64,000 nt of DNA from Gemmatimonadota bacterium (GCA_029863245.1 JAOTVV010000005.1:1-64000); one strand, 5' to 3'; numbered from the stretch's first letter, positions 45,400 to 55,326 are shown. Translations and numbers: made by a program. The notes: generated by a model not told the origin, from the letters alone.

Positions 45400-47837
45400 C
45401 TCACCGCGTCGTCACCGGGTGCGAGAATCGCGAACATCCGGTCGTAGGGTGCCCGGCTGAGCTTCGCGACCGTGTCGGTGCACACCTCGTAGGGCTCGTT
45501 GCGCGGGAACAGATGGCCCTCCTCGTCGACGAAGGCCTTGCCGGGTCCGAGATACACCGCGCGATGCCCTTCGAACACGCACCCCTCCTTCTTCTCGAAC
45601 TTGAATCCTTGCACGGTGACCGAGAAGAATGGATAGCCCTCGACCTCTTTCCAGTAGGTGCGGCTCAAGACCGTGAGTCCGTAGAAGCCCGCGCGTTCGA
45701 GCCGAGCGAGGAACTCCTGCTGGGTGAGCGCACCGGACAGGCACTCGCCCCAGAGGTGGACGTTGGTCTTGAGGCGCGGAGGTACCTCGTGCTCGCTCAC
45801 GATGTCCGAGATCACGACGCGGCCGTGATCCGTGAGCACGCGCCAGATCTCCTCGAACACACGCGGCTTGTCCGGTGAGAGGTTGACCACGCAGTTGGAC
45901 GTCACGAGGTCGACGGACCCTGTCTCCACCGGCATGTCCTCCAGGAAGCCTTCACGGAACTCCACGACGTCGTACCCCAGGGCCGAGGCGACCGTTGGCT
46001 GGTGCTCCCGTGCCACGGCCAGCATACGGTCGGTCATGTCGACGCCGATCGCCTTACCCGTGGGACCGACGAATTTGGCGGCGATGAACACGTCGATACC
46101 CGCGCCGCAGCCGAGGTCCACGACCGTTTCCCCCTCGGTGATGCCGGCACTCGCCATGGGCGAGCCGCACCCGTAGAACCGGTCGAGCACGTCCTTGGGG
46201 ATATGAGCAACTGCCGAGTCGTCGTACTTGGTGGGACAGCAGAGATCGGCCTGTGGCTGCTCCGCCGCCGCGCCGTAGAACTCGCGCATCTGGGCGCGTG
46301 GCTTGTCGACGTCGAACGAGAGCACGCAGTTGGAGTGGAGTGTCAGCACCGGCCGCTCGGCCAGTCCGGCGTCCGCAGTGCCGCAGGCGATGGCGCCCTC
46401 CCCCATCGCATGCAGGACGAGCGGAGCGTCGTATCCCGAGCGCAGGTTGCGCCGGCCCTCCTTTTCTCGGCCCAGTGTGGTCATCGCGTGCTTCACGAGA
46501 TGGATCGCGATAGGGTAGTACGGGTCCGCGCCAAGTGGGTCGCCGGTTGCCCACCACGCGTGCTCCCAATCGCCACCACCGGTGAAGAACCGGAAGGGAT
46601 CGCGTGCCACCGATGGCTTCCGCGCCACGGTCGCGGCTCGGAGTCGCCGCACTACCGGTGACGTGTCGAGGATCTCTCCGAGGTCGGCGTCCGCCGTGTC
46701 GCCGCAGACGAGCTCGGGCACGTTGACCAGGGCGGCCGTGGGATACACTCGGCCATCCACGTAGACGCTCAAGGAGTCCCACCCACCGTTGCCGAAATCG
46801 TACTTGATGCCCGGCACACCGTTCACGCGGCGCTTGACCGCTTCGAGGTTGTCGAGCGTGATCCCGAGCTGGTCGGCGGCCTCCGCCGTGCGACGTACGC
46901 CGTCCACCAGTTGGAGCACCTCCGGGAAGAACCCGTTCCGGCTCGCGGCGGCGCGGCCGCGCGTGTGCGCCCACATGAGGTGGAAGCTCGCGGCGCCCAC
47001 GGACTTGGCCAATGCCGGCACGGCATCGATCTCCTCGAGGTTCTGTTCGGTGACGACGGTCGAGAGCGACGTTTCGAACCCGAGATCGGCGAGGAGCTTT
47101 GCGCCGTCCACGGCCGCAGCAAACGTACCGGCTCCGCGGATGCGATCGTTGGTTTCGGCGCACGCGCCGTCGACGGAGACCTGCAGGCGGACCGCGCTCC
47201 GGTCGAGAGTCTCCAGTTGCATTCTCACCGCGGGTCGAAACACCGTGGCGTTGGTGAGCACGATGACCTCGAGCCCGAGGTCGTCCGTCGCTCGGCGGAC
47301 GAGGTCGAACACGTCCTTGCGAACGAACGGCTCGCCTCCCGTGAGGTAGAGTCGCTCGAGGCCGAGCTGCGCTCCACGGGTGACGAGCGCATCGAGCCGC
47401 TCCAACGGCAGCCCCGGCTCCTTGCCGGGTCCGGATGAGACGAGACAGTGGGTGCACGTCAGGTTGCACGCGTTGTTGACCTGGATCCACAGCTCGGTAA
47501 GCCCATCGGGTTGGGCGAGCGCGGCGCGCCCCGGGTAGGCAGGCGGTGAGCGCGGTACCGCCGAGATCATCTCCGCGCGGCCGAGCGCCGTGAGGAAATC
47601 GTGGACGTGGACCCAGGCCTTACCGGCTTCCAGGCCATGCCGTTCGGCGTAGCGGGCCACCAGCACGCTCATGGTGATGCCGGCGTTGCCGCTGATGGTG
47701 TCGAGGATCTCCCGTCCACGGCCGTCGACAGCGATCCAGTTGGGCGCGGCGCTGTCGACGGCGTACGAGATGCCACGGTCCTCGAGGAAGTGAAGATCGG
47801 GCAGGTGCATTGGGGTGTGGTGGTCGAGCTGGATCAT
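45366..47837 (-). CDS. PqqD-like / radical SAM / ArsM-like methyltransferase fusion
   Basis: 823 residues from the ATG at 47837. In order: a PqqD-like domain (about 10-95), a radical SAM domain (about 115-330) with C124-x3-C128-x2-C131 (ACNLTCTHC) and GGEP, an intermediate region (about 350-510) with only isolated Cys (378, 485 and 504), so no full SPASM cluster, then an ArsM-like methyltransferase (about 515-745). The last has VDLGCGAGIDVF and all four ArsM-type cysteines: 533/534 (LCCP), 557 (YGCGSP), 649 (SNCVVNLS) and 699 (GECLSGA). The C-terminus ends in CCGPDGCC (816-823). It probably modifies an arsenic-, selenium- or thiol-containing compound, but the substrate is unknown. The weak RBS leaves the start somewhat open. 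Confidence 0.82.
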   Translation of the reverse strand: MIQLDHHTPMHLPDLHFLEDRGISYAVDSAAPNWIAVDGRGREILDTISGNAGITMSVLVARYAERHGLEAGKAWVHVHDFLTALGRAEMISAVPRSPPAYPGRAALAQPDGLTELWIQVNNACNLTCTHCLVSSGPGKEPGLPLERLDALVTRGAQLGLERLYLTGGEPFVRKDVFDLVRRATDDLGLEVIVLTNATVFRPAVRMQLETLDRSAVRLQVSVDGACAETNDRIRGAGTFAAAVDGAKLLADLGFETSLSTVVTEQNLEEIDAVPALAKSVGAASFHLMWAHTRGRAAASRNGFFPEVLQLVDGVRRTAEAADQLGITLDNLEAVKRRVNGVPGIKYDFGNGGWDSLSVYVDGRVYPTAALVNVPELVCGDTADADLGEILDTSPVVRRLRAATVARKPSVARDPFRFFTGGGDWEHAWWATGDPLGADPYYPIAIHLVKHAMTTLGREKEGRRNLRSGYDAPLVLHAMGEGAIACGTADAGLAERPVLTLHSNCVLSFDVDKPRAQMREFYGAAAEQPQADLCCPTKYDDSAVAHIPKDVLDRFYGCGSPMASAGITEGETVVDLGCGAGIDVFIAAKFVGPTGKAIGVDMTDRMLAVAREHQPTVASALGYDVVEFREGFLEDMPVETGSVDLVTSNCVVNLSPDKPRVFEEIWRVLTDHGRVVISDIVSEHEVPPRLKTNVHLWGECLSGALTQQEFLARLERAGFYGLTVLSRTYWKEVEGYPFFSVTVQGFKFEKKEGCVFEGHRAVYLGPGKAFVDEEGHLFPRNEPYEVCTDTVAKLSRAPYDRMFAILAPGDDAVSYACCGPDGCC

Positions 47838-47978
47838 GGGTCTCGGTTCGCTGGTGTTGTTGGTTGTGCACGGAGGCGGCCGGGCGTACGGCCGACAGTT
47901 CGGGAACAGGTGCGTCTGGCAGATGGTTCCGTCGCCGGGGTCAAGATACAAGCACGGCGCGGGTCTGTCGGCAGTGAA

Positions 47979-49124
47979 TCAGAACAGCCGCCAGTGGCTC
48001 AGGAATCCCACATAGCTCAGGCACGCCAGCCCGACCAGCAGGTAGTGAATTCGCCACGGCATGCTCCACCATCCCTGACGCCAGGCCGCCGCCGCCAACG
48101 CGAGCGTGAGGACCCCGAAGACCAGCACGAGCCATGGGATCAAGAAAAGGAGCCCTGCGGAGCCAGGGACCCCGAAAGCGAGGATCAGTGGAGCCGTTCG
48201 CGCCGTGCGCAGGACCGTCCACACGAGCAGGGCCAGGAAAGTGATTGCCGCCAAGGCGGCTAGTCCGGCGACCCACCGGGCGGCCAGCACCCAGCCGGTC
48301 GCGACGGGTTGGTGCATGCGCCGGCGCCGCGTCAGCCAGGGTAGTGGCCAGAGCAGGAGTCCGGACAGCAGGATGAGCACGGTGAGGCCCGGCCAAGCCA
48401 CGGTGGCCAGCCCTGGACCAACTCGCAGGGCCGTCGCCACTCGGTAGATGCCGCCGTTGAGGTGCACGTCCGTGATGAATGTGATCGGCGCCCGGGCCTC
48501 GTTGCAGGCGGTGTCGGGCGGCGCATCCGGATCGTCGAGGAAGTCGTGCATGATGCCCCTGGTGCACGCGTCCATCGGGACTCCGTGACCGGCAGTGCGC
48601 ACTTCGACGTAGAGGCTGTTGGACAGTGTTGCCGCGGCCAGTCTCCCCCATGTCGGTGGCGTGATCGGGTCGAACGTACCCGTGAGGATCAGCGTGGGAA
48701 TCGTGCTCGTCACCGCGCCGAGCTCCGTCGGCGATGCGCGGAACCGGTGCCAGGCGTCGCAGTCGTCGAGGTAGGGGCGGATCAGGCTGCCGTGCGGAGC
48801 AAGCCCCGACGCGCGCGCCGCGTCCGCGCCTTGTGCTTCCGCTGTCAGGTAGGGCGCCCGCTCGTAGCATTCCACCGACAGGAATAGGCCACGGCTCGAC
48901 GTCGGATCCCCTAGTCTGCCGGCAAGCGGCTGGAGGAGGTCGCCCCGCCGCGTTGCGAAGACCCGGATGAGAAGCGGGATGAAGGGGATGGTGGTCCTCG
49001 CGTACAGCGCCTGAAATACGGCGGCAGCTGCCAGACCACCGTCGACCACGAGGGCTCCGCCGGGAAAGGCCACTGTGTCCCCCATGGCAATCATCAGCGG
49101 TTCTTCCCCGAATTGGTCCAGCAT
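47979..49124 (-). CDS. Alpha/beta hydrolase with membrane tail, C-terminal part (frameshifted)
   Basis: This part holds the cap region and the C-terminal half of a TAP-type alpha/beta hydrolase: the catalytic Asp lies in LTGTFDPITPP and the His in AGHGVPMD, followed by four or five membrane segments (about residues 235-375). The N-terminal half with the nucleophile is in another frame at 49094-49969. If one T is added near 49134-49138, the reading passes smoothly from DDS... to DDFYEMLDQFG. It is therefore one gene interrupted by a single-base deletion, or a sequencing error. The nominal start at 49124 is not a natural start. Confidence 0.7.
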   Translation of the reverse strand: MLDQFGEEPLMIAMGDTVAFPGGALVVDGGLAAAAVFQALYARTTIPFIPLLIRVFATRRGDLLQPLAGRLGDPTSSRGLFLSVECYERAPYLTAEAQGADAARASGLAPHGSLIRPYLDDCDAWHRFRASPTELGAVTSTIPTLILTGTFDPITPPTWGRLAAATLSNSLYVEVRTAGHGVPMDACTRGIMHDFLDDPDAPPDTACNEARAPITFITDVHLNGGIYRVATALRVGPGLATVAWPGLTVLILLSGLLLWPLPWLTRRRRMHQPVATGWVLAARWVAGLAALAAITFLALLVWTVLRTARTAPLILAFGVPGSAGLLFLIPWLVLVFGVLTLALAAAAWRQGWWSMPWRIHYLLVGLACLSYVGFLSHWRLF

Positions 49125-49969
49125 CTCGTAGAATCGTCGCTCAGGTCAGGATACTCGGTAGCGCAATCGTGGTCGGCGGCGCACCTCGTGAATACCTCCT
49201 CCAGTGCCTGCTGGTAGTTGGTCAGGGGCTGCTCGGCTGCATTGGGTGGGATGGTGGCCGAGAGCACGGCGCTGCGGATTCCCTGCGGCGCGTCGCGCAT
49301 CGTGACCAAGGCGAGGCGGGTTCCGTACGAGACCCCGTAGAGATTCCACTCGTCGTACCCCAGTGCGACGCGCAGATCGGCCAGGTCGCCGGCAATGCTC
49401 CGGCTGTGGTAGGCACCGAGGTCCACACCGGCGGCGTGCATCAGGTCGCGGCATTCGGTCATCGCCGCCTGCACGCGCCTGTGCCGCTCCGCCGCGGTCG
49501 ATCCCTGGAACAGCACGTCGCGGAGCGCCTCGTTGAGCTCGAGGCAGAACTCGGGATCCGAGTAGCCGGTGCCCCGCTGGTCGAAGAACACGAGGTCGCG
49601 CTCGGCTCGGAGGGATCGCCACAGTGATCCCGATACCAGCCGCCGCGTGTTCTGGAGGGTGGAATAGCCGGGGCCGCCGGTCAGGAAGACCACCGGGTCG
49701 GGTTGGGGGGATTGGCTGGTGCTTCGAACGACTGCCACGGCAATGCGCAGTCTGCGGGAGCCCCGAACGTCGCGGCGCTCAGGGACGTCGAGGTAGCCGC
49801 ACTCGATCCCTGCGCTGTCGAGCCACGCGCCACCCTCGAAGGGGCAGTCGGACACGGCGAAACGAGGCGGGGGTTGTTGGGCCCGCGCCTGCCCGGGCGC
49901 CACCCAAGCGATGAGAAGTGTGACGGCGAAGGCCACTGCCGCGTACCGAGACGGACCAAGCGTCACCAT
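49094..49969 (-). CDS. Alpha/beta hydrolase, N-terminal part (frameshifted)
   Basis: From an ATG at 49969 (GAGGGCG upstream). A signal peptide (about 1-30, ending QARAQQ) precedes an alpha/beta-hydrolase core: FLTGGPGYS oxyanion loop, DQRGTGYSDP and the nucleophile elbow GVSYGTRLAL (Ser about 215). The frame ends early after YPDLSDD with unrelated residues, because it shifts into the frame of 47979-49124, where the Asp and His of the triad lie. Family: proline iminopeptidase/tripeptidyl aminopeptidase-like exported hydrolases. As it stands the gene encodes no complete enzyme. Confidence 0.72.
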   Translation of the reverse strand: MVTLGPSRYAAVAFAVTLLIAWVAPGQARAQQPPPRFAVSDCPFEGGAWLDSAGIECGYLDVPERRDVRGSRRLRIAVAVVRSTSQSPQPDPVVFLTGGPGYSTLQNTRRLVSGSLWRSLRAERDLVFFDQRGTGYSDPEFCLELNEALRDVLFQGSTAAERHRRVQAAMTECRDLMHAAGVDLGAYHSRSIAGDLADLRVALGYDEWNLYGVSYGTRLALVTMRDAPQGIRSAVLSATIPPNAAEQPLTNYQQALEEVFTRCAADHDCATEYPDLSDDSTRCWTNSGKNR

Positions 49970-50077
49970 GGCGCCCTCGAGTTGTGAGGTCTGCAGCGGA
50001 CGCGTATCGGGAGGTCCTCGACGCAACCTAGAGGCGGTCTGCGTGACCCGCCAGCGATCAGTCGCAGGGATACCGGG

Positions 50078-50644
50078 CTAAGGCGTCGCTGGCGTGCTCC
50101 TCCGCGGTCGGATAACGGACCAGGCGATCACCACCACCGCCAGCACGATGAGCGCTCCGCCCACGGCAGGCGCCCGACGGTACAGCGCGCCGAGCCCCGA
50201 GCCCGTGAGCGTGAAGACGATCGCTCCGGGGATGATGCCGAGAGCCGTGGTCCACGCGAACGTCCAGCGCGGGATTGCCGTGAGACCCGACGCCCAGTTG
50301 ACGACGGTGAACGCGATCGCAGGGATGAACCGCACGGTGAGCAGCGCGGGCCACCCGGCCGAGTGCGCCATCCGGTCGGTCGTGGCGAGGGCCTGATCCG
50401 AGAGCACCCGCCGGGCCAACGGACGACCGAACCGGCGGGCCAACTCGAAGCTCACGAGCGCCCCGACCACGGCCCCGCTCCAGGTGATGAGGCTCCCCAG
50501 CGTGGCGCCAAACACCATCCCGTTCAGCATGGCCGGGATCTCGGCGGGGAACGGGAGAATCGCCACGACGATCATGAACAGAGGGGCGAGCACGTAGACC
50601 CACCCCCCCGAGTTCTCGATGAACTGCACGACGGGATCGAGCAT
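50078..50644 (-). CDS. TVP38/TMEM64 (VTT-domain) membrane protein
   Basis: 188 residues with five or six hydrophobic segments. The VTT/SNARE-associated domain pattern is visible: ILPFPAEIPAMLNGMVFG (re-entrant loop), GALVSFELARRFGR and RFIPAIAFTVVNWASGL. Related to DedA proteins, which work in lipid (undecaprenyl-phosphate) transport; the function of this branch is not firmly known. The ATG is near the edge of a short intergenic stretch; the next gene on the minus strand (50725) is upstream. Confidence 0.82.
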   Translation of the reverse strand: MLDPVVQFIENSGGWVYVLAPLFMIVVAILPFPAEIPAMLNGMVFGATLGSLITWSGAVVGALVSFELARRFGRPLARRVLSDQALATTDRMAHSAGWPALLTVRFIPAIAFTVVNWASGLTAIPRWTFAWTTALGIIPGAIVFTLTGSGLGALYRRAPAVGGALIVLAVVVIAWSVIRPRRSTPATP

Positions 50645-50724
50645 GGACGATGTGCGATATCCGTAGTCTGGGGCCCGATGTCAAGCGCGAGACACCGGGC
50701 TCCAGATGGTCGGCGGACTTGTCG

Positions 50725-53448
50725 CTATCTACCGAGCCAGTAGTTGACCTTCACCAGGAAGGTGTTCGTGGCGTCCTGTCTGAAGATGTCCTTGAGGCCC
50801 CGACCGAATGCGAAGTCCGGGTTTGTGCTCTCCCCGAAGCGCCCGTGCTGCCACACCAAAAACACGGTGGAGCCGAGCATGTACTCCCATCGCAGCACCA
50901 GGTTGGAGCGGAACGACAGGACCGTGAAGTCGGGGTTGCCCAGATCGATCTCCGACACGCCATCGCGGTCGAGATCGATCGCGATCTCGCCGCCGCTGTC
51001 GATCAGGCGGTCAGGACCGAAGTCGTCGAACCGATCGGCAAAGGTGTCGCCCCGCGGGTCGGCCACCTGGCGGAACCCCCGGTAATCGCCGGTGGCCACG
51101 AACGGCTGGGCCCAGAGCTGCAGCGACAGCGTGGGAGTGAAGGTGACGTTCCCGCGCACGGTCATCGATCCGACTGTCTGGCGCAGCTCACCGAAGATGT
51201 AGCGCCGGTCGCCCAGCGCGTCCTCTTGGGTCAGATACTGCCAGGAATCGAACTGGGTGAAGATCCCGGGCGAAAACGTGAAGTCCATGTTGGACGCCGC
51301 GCGCCACGAGATGCGGGGACTGAGGTCGTAGCCCCACGAATCGCTGGCCGGCTGGAAGAACACGAACGAGTTGAGCCCCACGCTCAGCGATTTGCGATCG
51401 TCGCTGTAGAAGCCGCCCCATGCGCTCATCGTATGCGGCCGCACGAAGGCGGGGCCGCCGCGTAGCGCGTCGGGTGAGAGCGACTCCAGGCTCTGCTCGA
51501 TCCCGACATTACCGCCCCAGTAGTTCAGGAACTCGAAGCTGGCGTTCACGTTGCCACCGGTCGCCAGTCGCTCCCACCCGTAGCTCCACACCGAGTGTTG
51601 GTTGAGGTTGAGCCCGAAGCGCCGGAACACCTTGCCGGGATCGTTCCAGCGGAGCCCCACCCACGCGAACTGCACGGTGCGGTCCGCATCGCGCATGAAG
51701 CCCGCGTCATTCACTTCGAACCCCGGCGATCGGGTGTCGAAGCCGGTGGCGAACAGCGTGGTCCCCTTGTTCTTGCCGATGATGAACTGGCTGGCGAAGC
51801 CCTCGAGCGAGGTGCGTGTCGGGTCGTACGTCACGTGGTCGTTGTCCGGGCGCTGGTAATAGTGGGCCGCGGAGCGTTGCGTGATGTCGATAGCCTCGGC
51901 GGAGCCGTGGACGGAGCTGCCCACCAGCCAGCCGCTCACTTCGTAGGTGTCGTCGTCGAAGCGATGTGACCAGTCGAAGCCTCCCGCGACTGCCGAACTC
52001 CGGAGCCACGTGAGGTGGTCCGGCAGCGAGCGAGTGGTGGCGGTCCCAAAGAACCCGACCTTGCTGAGCCCGCTCCGGAAGTCCCGCGCGAGCCGGCCCA
52101 CGAAGTAACCGCTGCGGGGCTCCACGATGTCGGTGAACTCCTCGCCCGTGCCTGAGACCACTTTGGCCTCCTCCTCGGCAGTCACGGCGCCGAGGAGACC
52201 CATCGTCCACCCGGAGGCCGTCTTCCCCGACAGCTTGGCGGCCCCGCGAATCGTGGTCTGGTCCACCCGGTCGGCAAACCCGCCTCGCGGGTCCGCGCTC
52301 CCTTGCGGGGCCCGACCGACGCGGCGGGTGTAGAACAGCTGCTCGTTGGCGTTGTCGCCGTCACCGAGGAGAATCGGGAACCGGAAGACGTCGAGTCCCT
52401 CATTGAAGAACGGGCGCCGCTCGGAAAAGAACGTCTCGAACGCCGATAGGTTGACGACGGCCGGGTCTGCCTCCACCTGACCGAAGTCCGGGTTGATGGT
52501 GGCCGACAGCGTGAGGTTGGACGTCACGCCCACCTTCACATCCGCCCCCATGCGACCCGATCGGTTCCGTCCGGTTTCGAACGGGTTGTCTGCCTCCCCC
52601 TTGTCGTACTGCCCGCTGGCGGAGAGGTACGGTAGCACTTCGATCCGGCGCGGGGGCCGGATGCTTTCGATGCCCACCAGGTCGCCGAACCGGGACACGA
52701 TGCCCTGTTGGTCCTTGGGCATGAGGCGCCAGTGCGTCTCCTCGTTGAGGCGATTTACCAGCCGTACCACTTGGAAACCGAACTCATGCTGCTCGGTCGC
52801 CGAAAAGCGGAGCTGGCTGAACGGGATGCGGAACTCAGCGGTCCACCCCTCGTCGTCGCGGGAGGTCCCGACGTCCCACACGGCGTCCCACGACTCGTCG
52901 TCGTTGTTGTCGTCGAACAAGTACATGTCCCGCTTCACGCCGGCCGGATTCACGGTGAAGACGAACGCCGTACGGCGGTCGCGGTAGGAATCGACCCCGA
53001 CCATGATCCAATCGGACGGCGAGTCGACGTCCCGGCGGGTAAGACGAGCCGAGATTTGGTCGGCCTGGGAGTCCCAGGCGCGGACGCCCACGTACAACGC
53101 GGCGTCGGTGTAGAGGACCCGCACCTCGGTCGGTTCCGTGGCGGCCTCGCCCTCGTGAGGATCTTGCTGCACGAAGTCCGAAACGGGCTCCGCCAACGCC
53201 CAGGCAGGTTCGTCGAGCTTCCCATCGATTCGGGGCGGCTCGGGTGCTCGGACGGCCACGGCGGTGACGGTTGGCGGGTTCGCGATGCGTTCCCGCAGCG
53301 TGTTGTTGGCGGCGGACTGCTGAGCGTGAGCCGTCGTCGCGCTTCCGGCGAGCGGAACCAACAGCAGCACGCCAATGACTCGGAGGGGATTGCTGGCGGC
53401 GGCGCGGTGGCCAACCGCGCCTAATGCCGTGCGCTCCGAACGGCTCAT
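50725..53448 (-). CDS. DUF5916 outer-membrane protein with carbohydrate-binding-like N-terminus
   Basis: 907 residues from the ATG at 53448 (AGGAG 10 bases upstream; another in-frame ATG lies 10 codons before). A signal peptide (about 1-42, ending AHAQQ) precedes a CBM9-like domain (about 60-230; RIDGKLDEPAWALAEP, VRVLYTDAALYVGVRAWD). The DUF5916 region that follows (about 260-907) has alternating beta-strand patterns ending in LVKVNYWLGR, consistent with an outer-membrane barrel with terminal aromatic residue near the end. Often called a carbohydrate-binding family 9-like protein; function unproven. Confidence 0.8.
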   Translation of the reverse strand: MSRSERTALGAVGHRAAASNPLRVIGVLLLVPLAGSATTAHAQQSAANNTLRERIANPPTVTAVAVRAPEPPRIDGKLDEPAWALAEPVSDFVQQDPHEGEAATEPTEVRVLYTDAALYVGVRAWDSQADQISARLTRRDVDSPSDWIMVGVDSYRDRRTAFVFTVNPAGVKRDMYLFDDNNDDESWDAVWDVGTSRDDEGWTAEFRIPFSQLRFSATEQHEFGFQVVRLVNRLNEETHWRLMPKDQQGIVSRFGDLVGIESIRPPRRIEVLPYLSASGQYDKGEADNPFETGRNRSGRMGADVKVGVTSNLTLSATINPDFGQVEADPAVVNLSAFETFFSERRPFFNEGLDVFRFPILLGDGDNANEQLFYTRRVGRAPQGSADPRGGFADRVDQTTIRGAAKLSGKTASGWTMGLLGAVTAEEEAKVVSGTGEEFTDIVEPRSGYFVGRLARDFRSGLSKVGFFGTATTRSLPDHLTWLRSSAVAGGFDWSHRFDDDTYEVSGWLVGSSVHGSAEAIDITQRSAAHYYQRPDNDHVTYDPTRTSLEGFASQFIIGKNKGTTLFATGFDTRSPGFEVNDAGFMRDADRTVQFAWVGLRWNDPGKVFRRFGLNLNQHSVWSYGWERLATGGNVNASFEFLNYWGGNVGIEQSLESLSPDALRGGPAFVRPHTMSAWGGFYSDDRKSLSVGLNSFVFFQPASDSWGYDLSPRISWRAASNMDFTFSPGIFTQFDSWQYLTQEDALGDRRYIFGELRQTVGSMTVRGNVTFTPTLSLQLWAQPFVATGDYRGFRQVADPRGDTFADRFDDFGPDRLIDSGGEIAIDLDRDGVSEIDLGNPDFTVLSFRSNLVLRWEYMLGSTVFLVWQHGRFGESTNPDFAFGRGLKDIFRQDATNTFLVKVNYWLGR

Positions 53449-53577
53449 ATCGGAGTGGTCTCCTGCGAACTGGGTCATGGCCCACTTACGGGCTGCGCTC
53501 AAGGGTGGTTTCGTCTGTTAGATACGCCTTGCGCGCAGAGGGTTGCGGGGCCGTGGTGCTCCGGGTGGAGGCCGCGC

Positions 53578-53606
53578 TTGACCCGAAGAGCCAAGCTGTT
53601 TTAGTT
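53578..53606 (+). promoter_or_regulatory. Sigma70-like promoter of gpmA
   Basis: TTGACC (53578-53583), a 17-base spacer, TTAGTT (53601-53606). Transcription would begin near 53613, about 40 bases before the start codon. Confidence 0.6.
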
Positions 53607-53651
53607 CAAACACTTACGGCGGCTTCGAGCTGATCACAGGAAGAACGGCGA

Positions 53652-54401
<750 letters not shown>

Positions 54402-54410
54402 TCGGGACCG

Positions 54411-54824
54411 CTACTCGATTCTCTCGGCCCGCAGGAACGCGCCCGTCTTCACGTCGAATACGCGGACGGCGACCACCACACCCGAGCGTCTCGTATCGAC
54501 GTACCGTACGCGCACCACCTTCTTGTCCTTGCTGGGGCGGTAGACCACCATGCTGCCGGCTGGCGCGTGCACGAGGATGTCGGTGCACGATCTGGCTGCG
54601 GGTTGGTGACCGGGCGGTCGGTTGGGTAGCCACAGGCGACACCGTCCCGGCGGCGGCAGATGCCCCGGCGGGATGCCCAGGGTGACGGCCGTGTTGCCAA
54701 CCACCGTTCCCTGGGCGTGGACATCGCCGGCCCGGCTGGGCGCCGGTCCGCTCATGACGGGAGGATTGGAGCTGCACGCGGAAACCAGGGCCGCAAATGG
54801 GAGCAGGTGGAGGCGTCGGGACAT
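54411..54824 (-). CDS. Small lipoprotein, unknown function
   Basis: 137 residues from an ATG preceded by GGAGG. The lipobox is VSAC (Cys17), followed by a Pro/Ser-rich stretch (SNPPVMSGPAPSR) and then a mixed domain with two Cys in GRCRLWLP and RSCTDILV, possibly a disulfide. Strands toward the C-terminus (VVRVRYVDTRRSGVVVAVRVFD) suggest a beta domain. No family recognised. It lies head to head with the tRNA-His promoter region. Confidence 0.65.
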   Translation of the reverse strand: MSRRLHLLPFAALVSACSSNPPVMSGPAPSRAGDVHAQGTVVGNTAVTLGIPPGHLPPPGRCRLWLPNRPPGHQPAARSCTDILVHAPAGSMVVYRPSKDKKVVRVRYVDTRRSGVVVAVRVFDVKTGAFLRAERIE

Positions 54825-54920
54825 GGGTGACCTCCCGGGCTCGAGCCCGGCTGAGAAAGTGTTCGCTGCAATCAATGGGAGTGGGGAGATGGGGGCAGTG
54901 ACAGCCCTCACGATTTCGGC

Positions 54921-54949
54921 TTGACCCCCCCGAAAGGCCCCGGTATGTT
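54921..54949 (+). promoter_or_regulatory. Sigma70-like promoter of the tRNA-His/tRNA-Trp unit
   Basis: TTGACC (54921-54926), a 17-base spacer, TATGTT (54944-54949). It lies about 30 bases before tRNA-His. Confidence 0.7.
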
Positions 54950-54977
54950 CCTGTCCCGGAAGGAGTTCCGGGGTCGT

Positions 54978-55052
54978 GGTGGCTGTAGCTCAATCGGTTA
55001 GAGCGCCGGACTGTGGCTCCGGAGGTTGCGGGTTCAATTCCCGTCAGCCACC
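54978..55052 (+). tRNA. tRNA-His (GTG anticodon)
   Basis: Cloverleaf: acceptor GTGGCTG/CAGCCAC, D arm GCTC...GAGC, anticodon stem CCGGA/TCCGG with loop CTGTGGC (anticodon GTG), T stem GCGGG/CCCGT with loop TTCAATT. An extra G at 54978 can pair with the discriminator C at 55052, the G-1 feature of tRNA-His. CCA is not encoded. Confidence 0.95.
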
Positions 55053-55068
55053 CTGCGGGGGGTAGGGT

Positions 55069-55119
55069 GGTATGTCGGTATGGCGGTAGGCTACCGCCAT
55101 ACCGCCCGACCGACATACC
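55069..55119. repeat. Nested inverted repeat between the two tRNA genes
   Basis: GGTATGGCGGTAG and its complement (55077-55103) form a 13-base stem with one central base. Flanking GGTATGTCGG and CCGACATACC (55069-55119) extend the symmetry. The motif TACCGCC recurs at 57011-57052 and 58431-58464. Confidence 0.7.
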
Positions 55120-55127
55120 GCCATCCG

Positions 55128-55200
55128 AGGTCCGTAGCTCAAGTGGTAGAGCACCGGTCTCCAAAACCGGGGGTTGCAGGTTCGAGTCCTGCCGGGCCTG
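55128..55200 (+). tRNA. tRNA-Trp (CCA anticodon)
   Basis: Cloverleaf: acceptor AGGTCCG/CGGGCCT (one G-T pair), D arm GCTC...GAGC, anticodon stem CCGGT/ACCGG with loop CTCCAAA (anticodon CCA), T stem GCAGG/CCTGC with loop TTCGAGT, discriminator G. CCA tail not encoded. A terminator hairpin follows at 55203. The usual secE-nusG neighbours are absent. Confidence 0.95.
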
Positions 55201-55202
55201 TA

Positions 55203-55230
55203 GAAGCCGCGACTTCGTGCGCGGCTTCTT
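55203..55230 (+). terminator. Terminator hairpin after tRNA-Trp
   Basis: GAAGCCGCG and CGCGGCTTC form a 9-base-pair stem with an 8-base loop, immediately after tRNA-Trp, followed by TT. A good intrinsic terminator shape. Confidence 0.65.
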
Positions 55231-55296
55231 CATGCCCGGTAGTCTCTTCGACCTCGCGCTCGGGACGCCTCGCTTTGCGAGCCTCGCTCACGCCTC

Positions 55297-55319
55297 GGTT
55301 CGAGTCCTGCCGAACCTGT
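55297..55319 (+). repeat. Partial duplicate of the tRNA-Trp 3' end
   Basis: 23 bases match tRNA-Trp positions 55179-55201 at 21 positions, covering the T arm and acceptor 3' strand. It lies 118 bases downstream. Both copies are followed by a GC-rich hairpin. Confidence 0.65.
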
Positions 55320-55326
55320 TACGACA

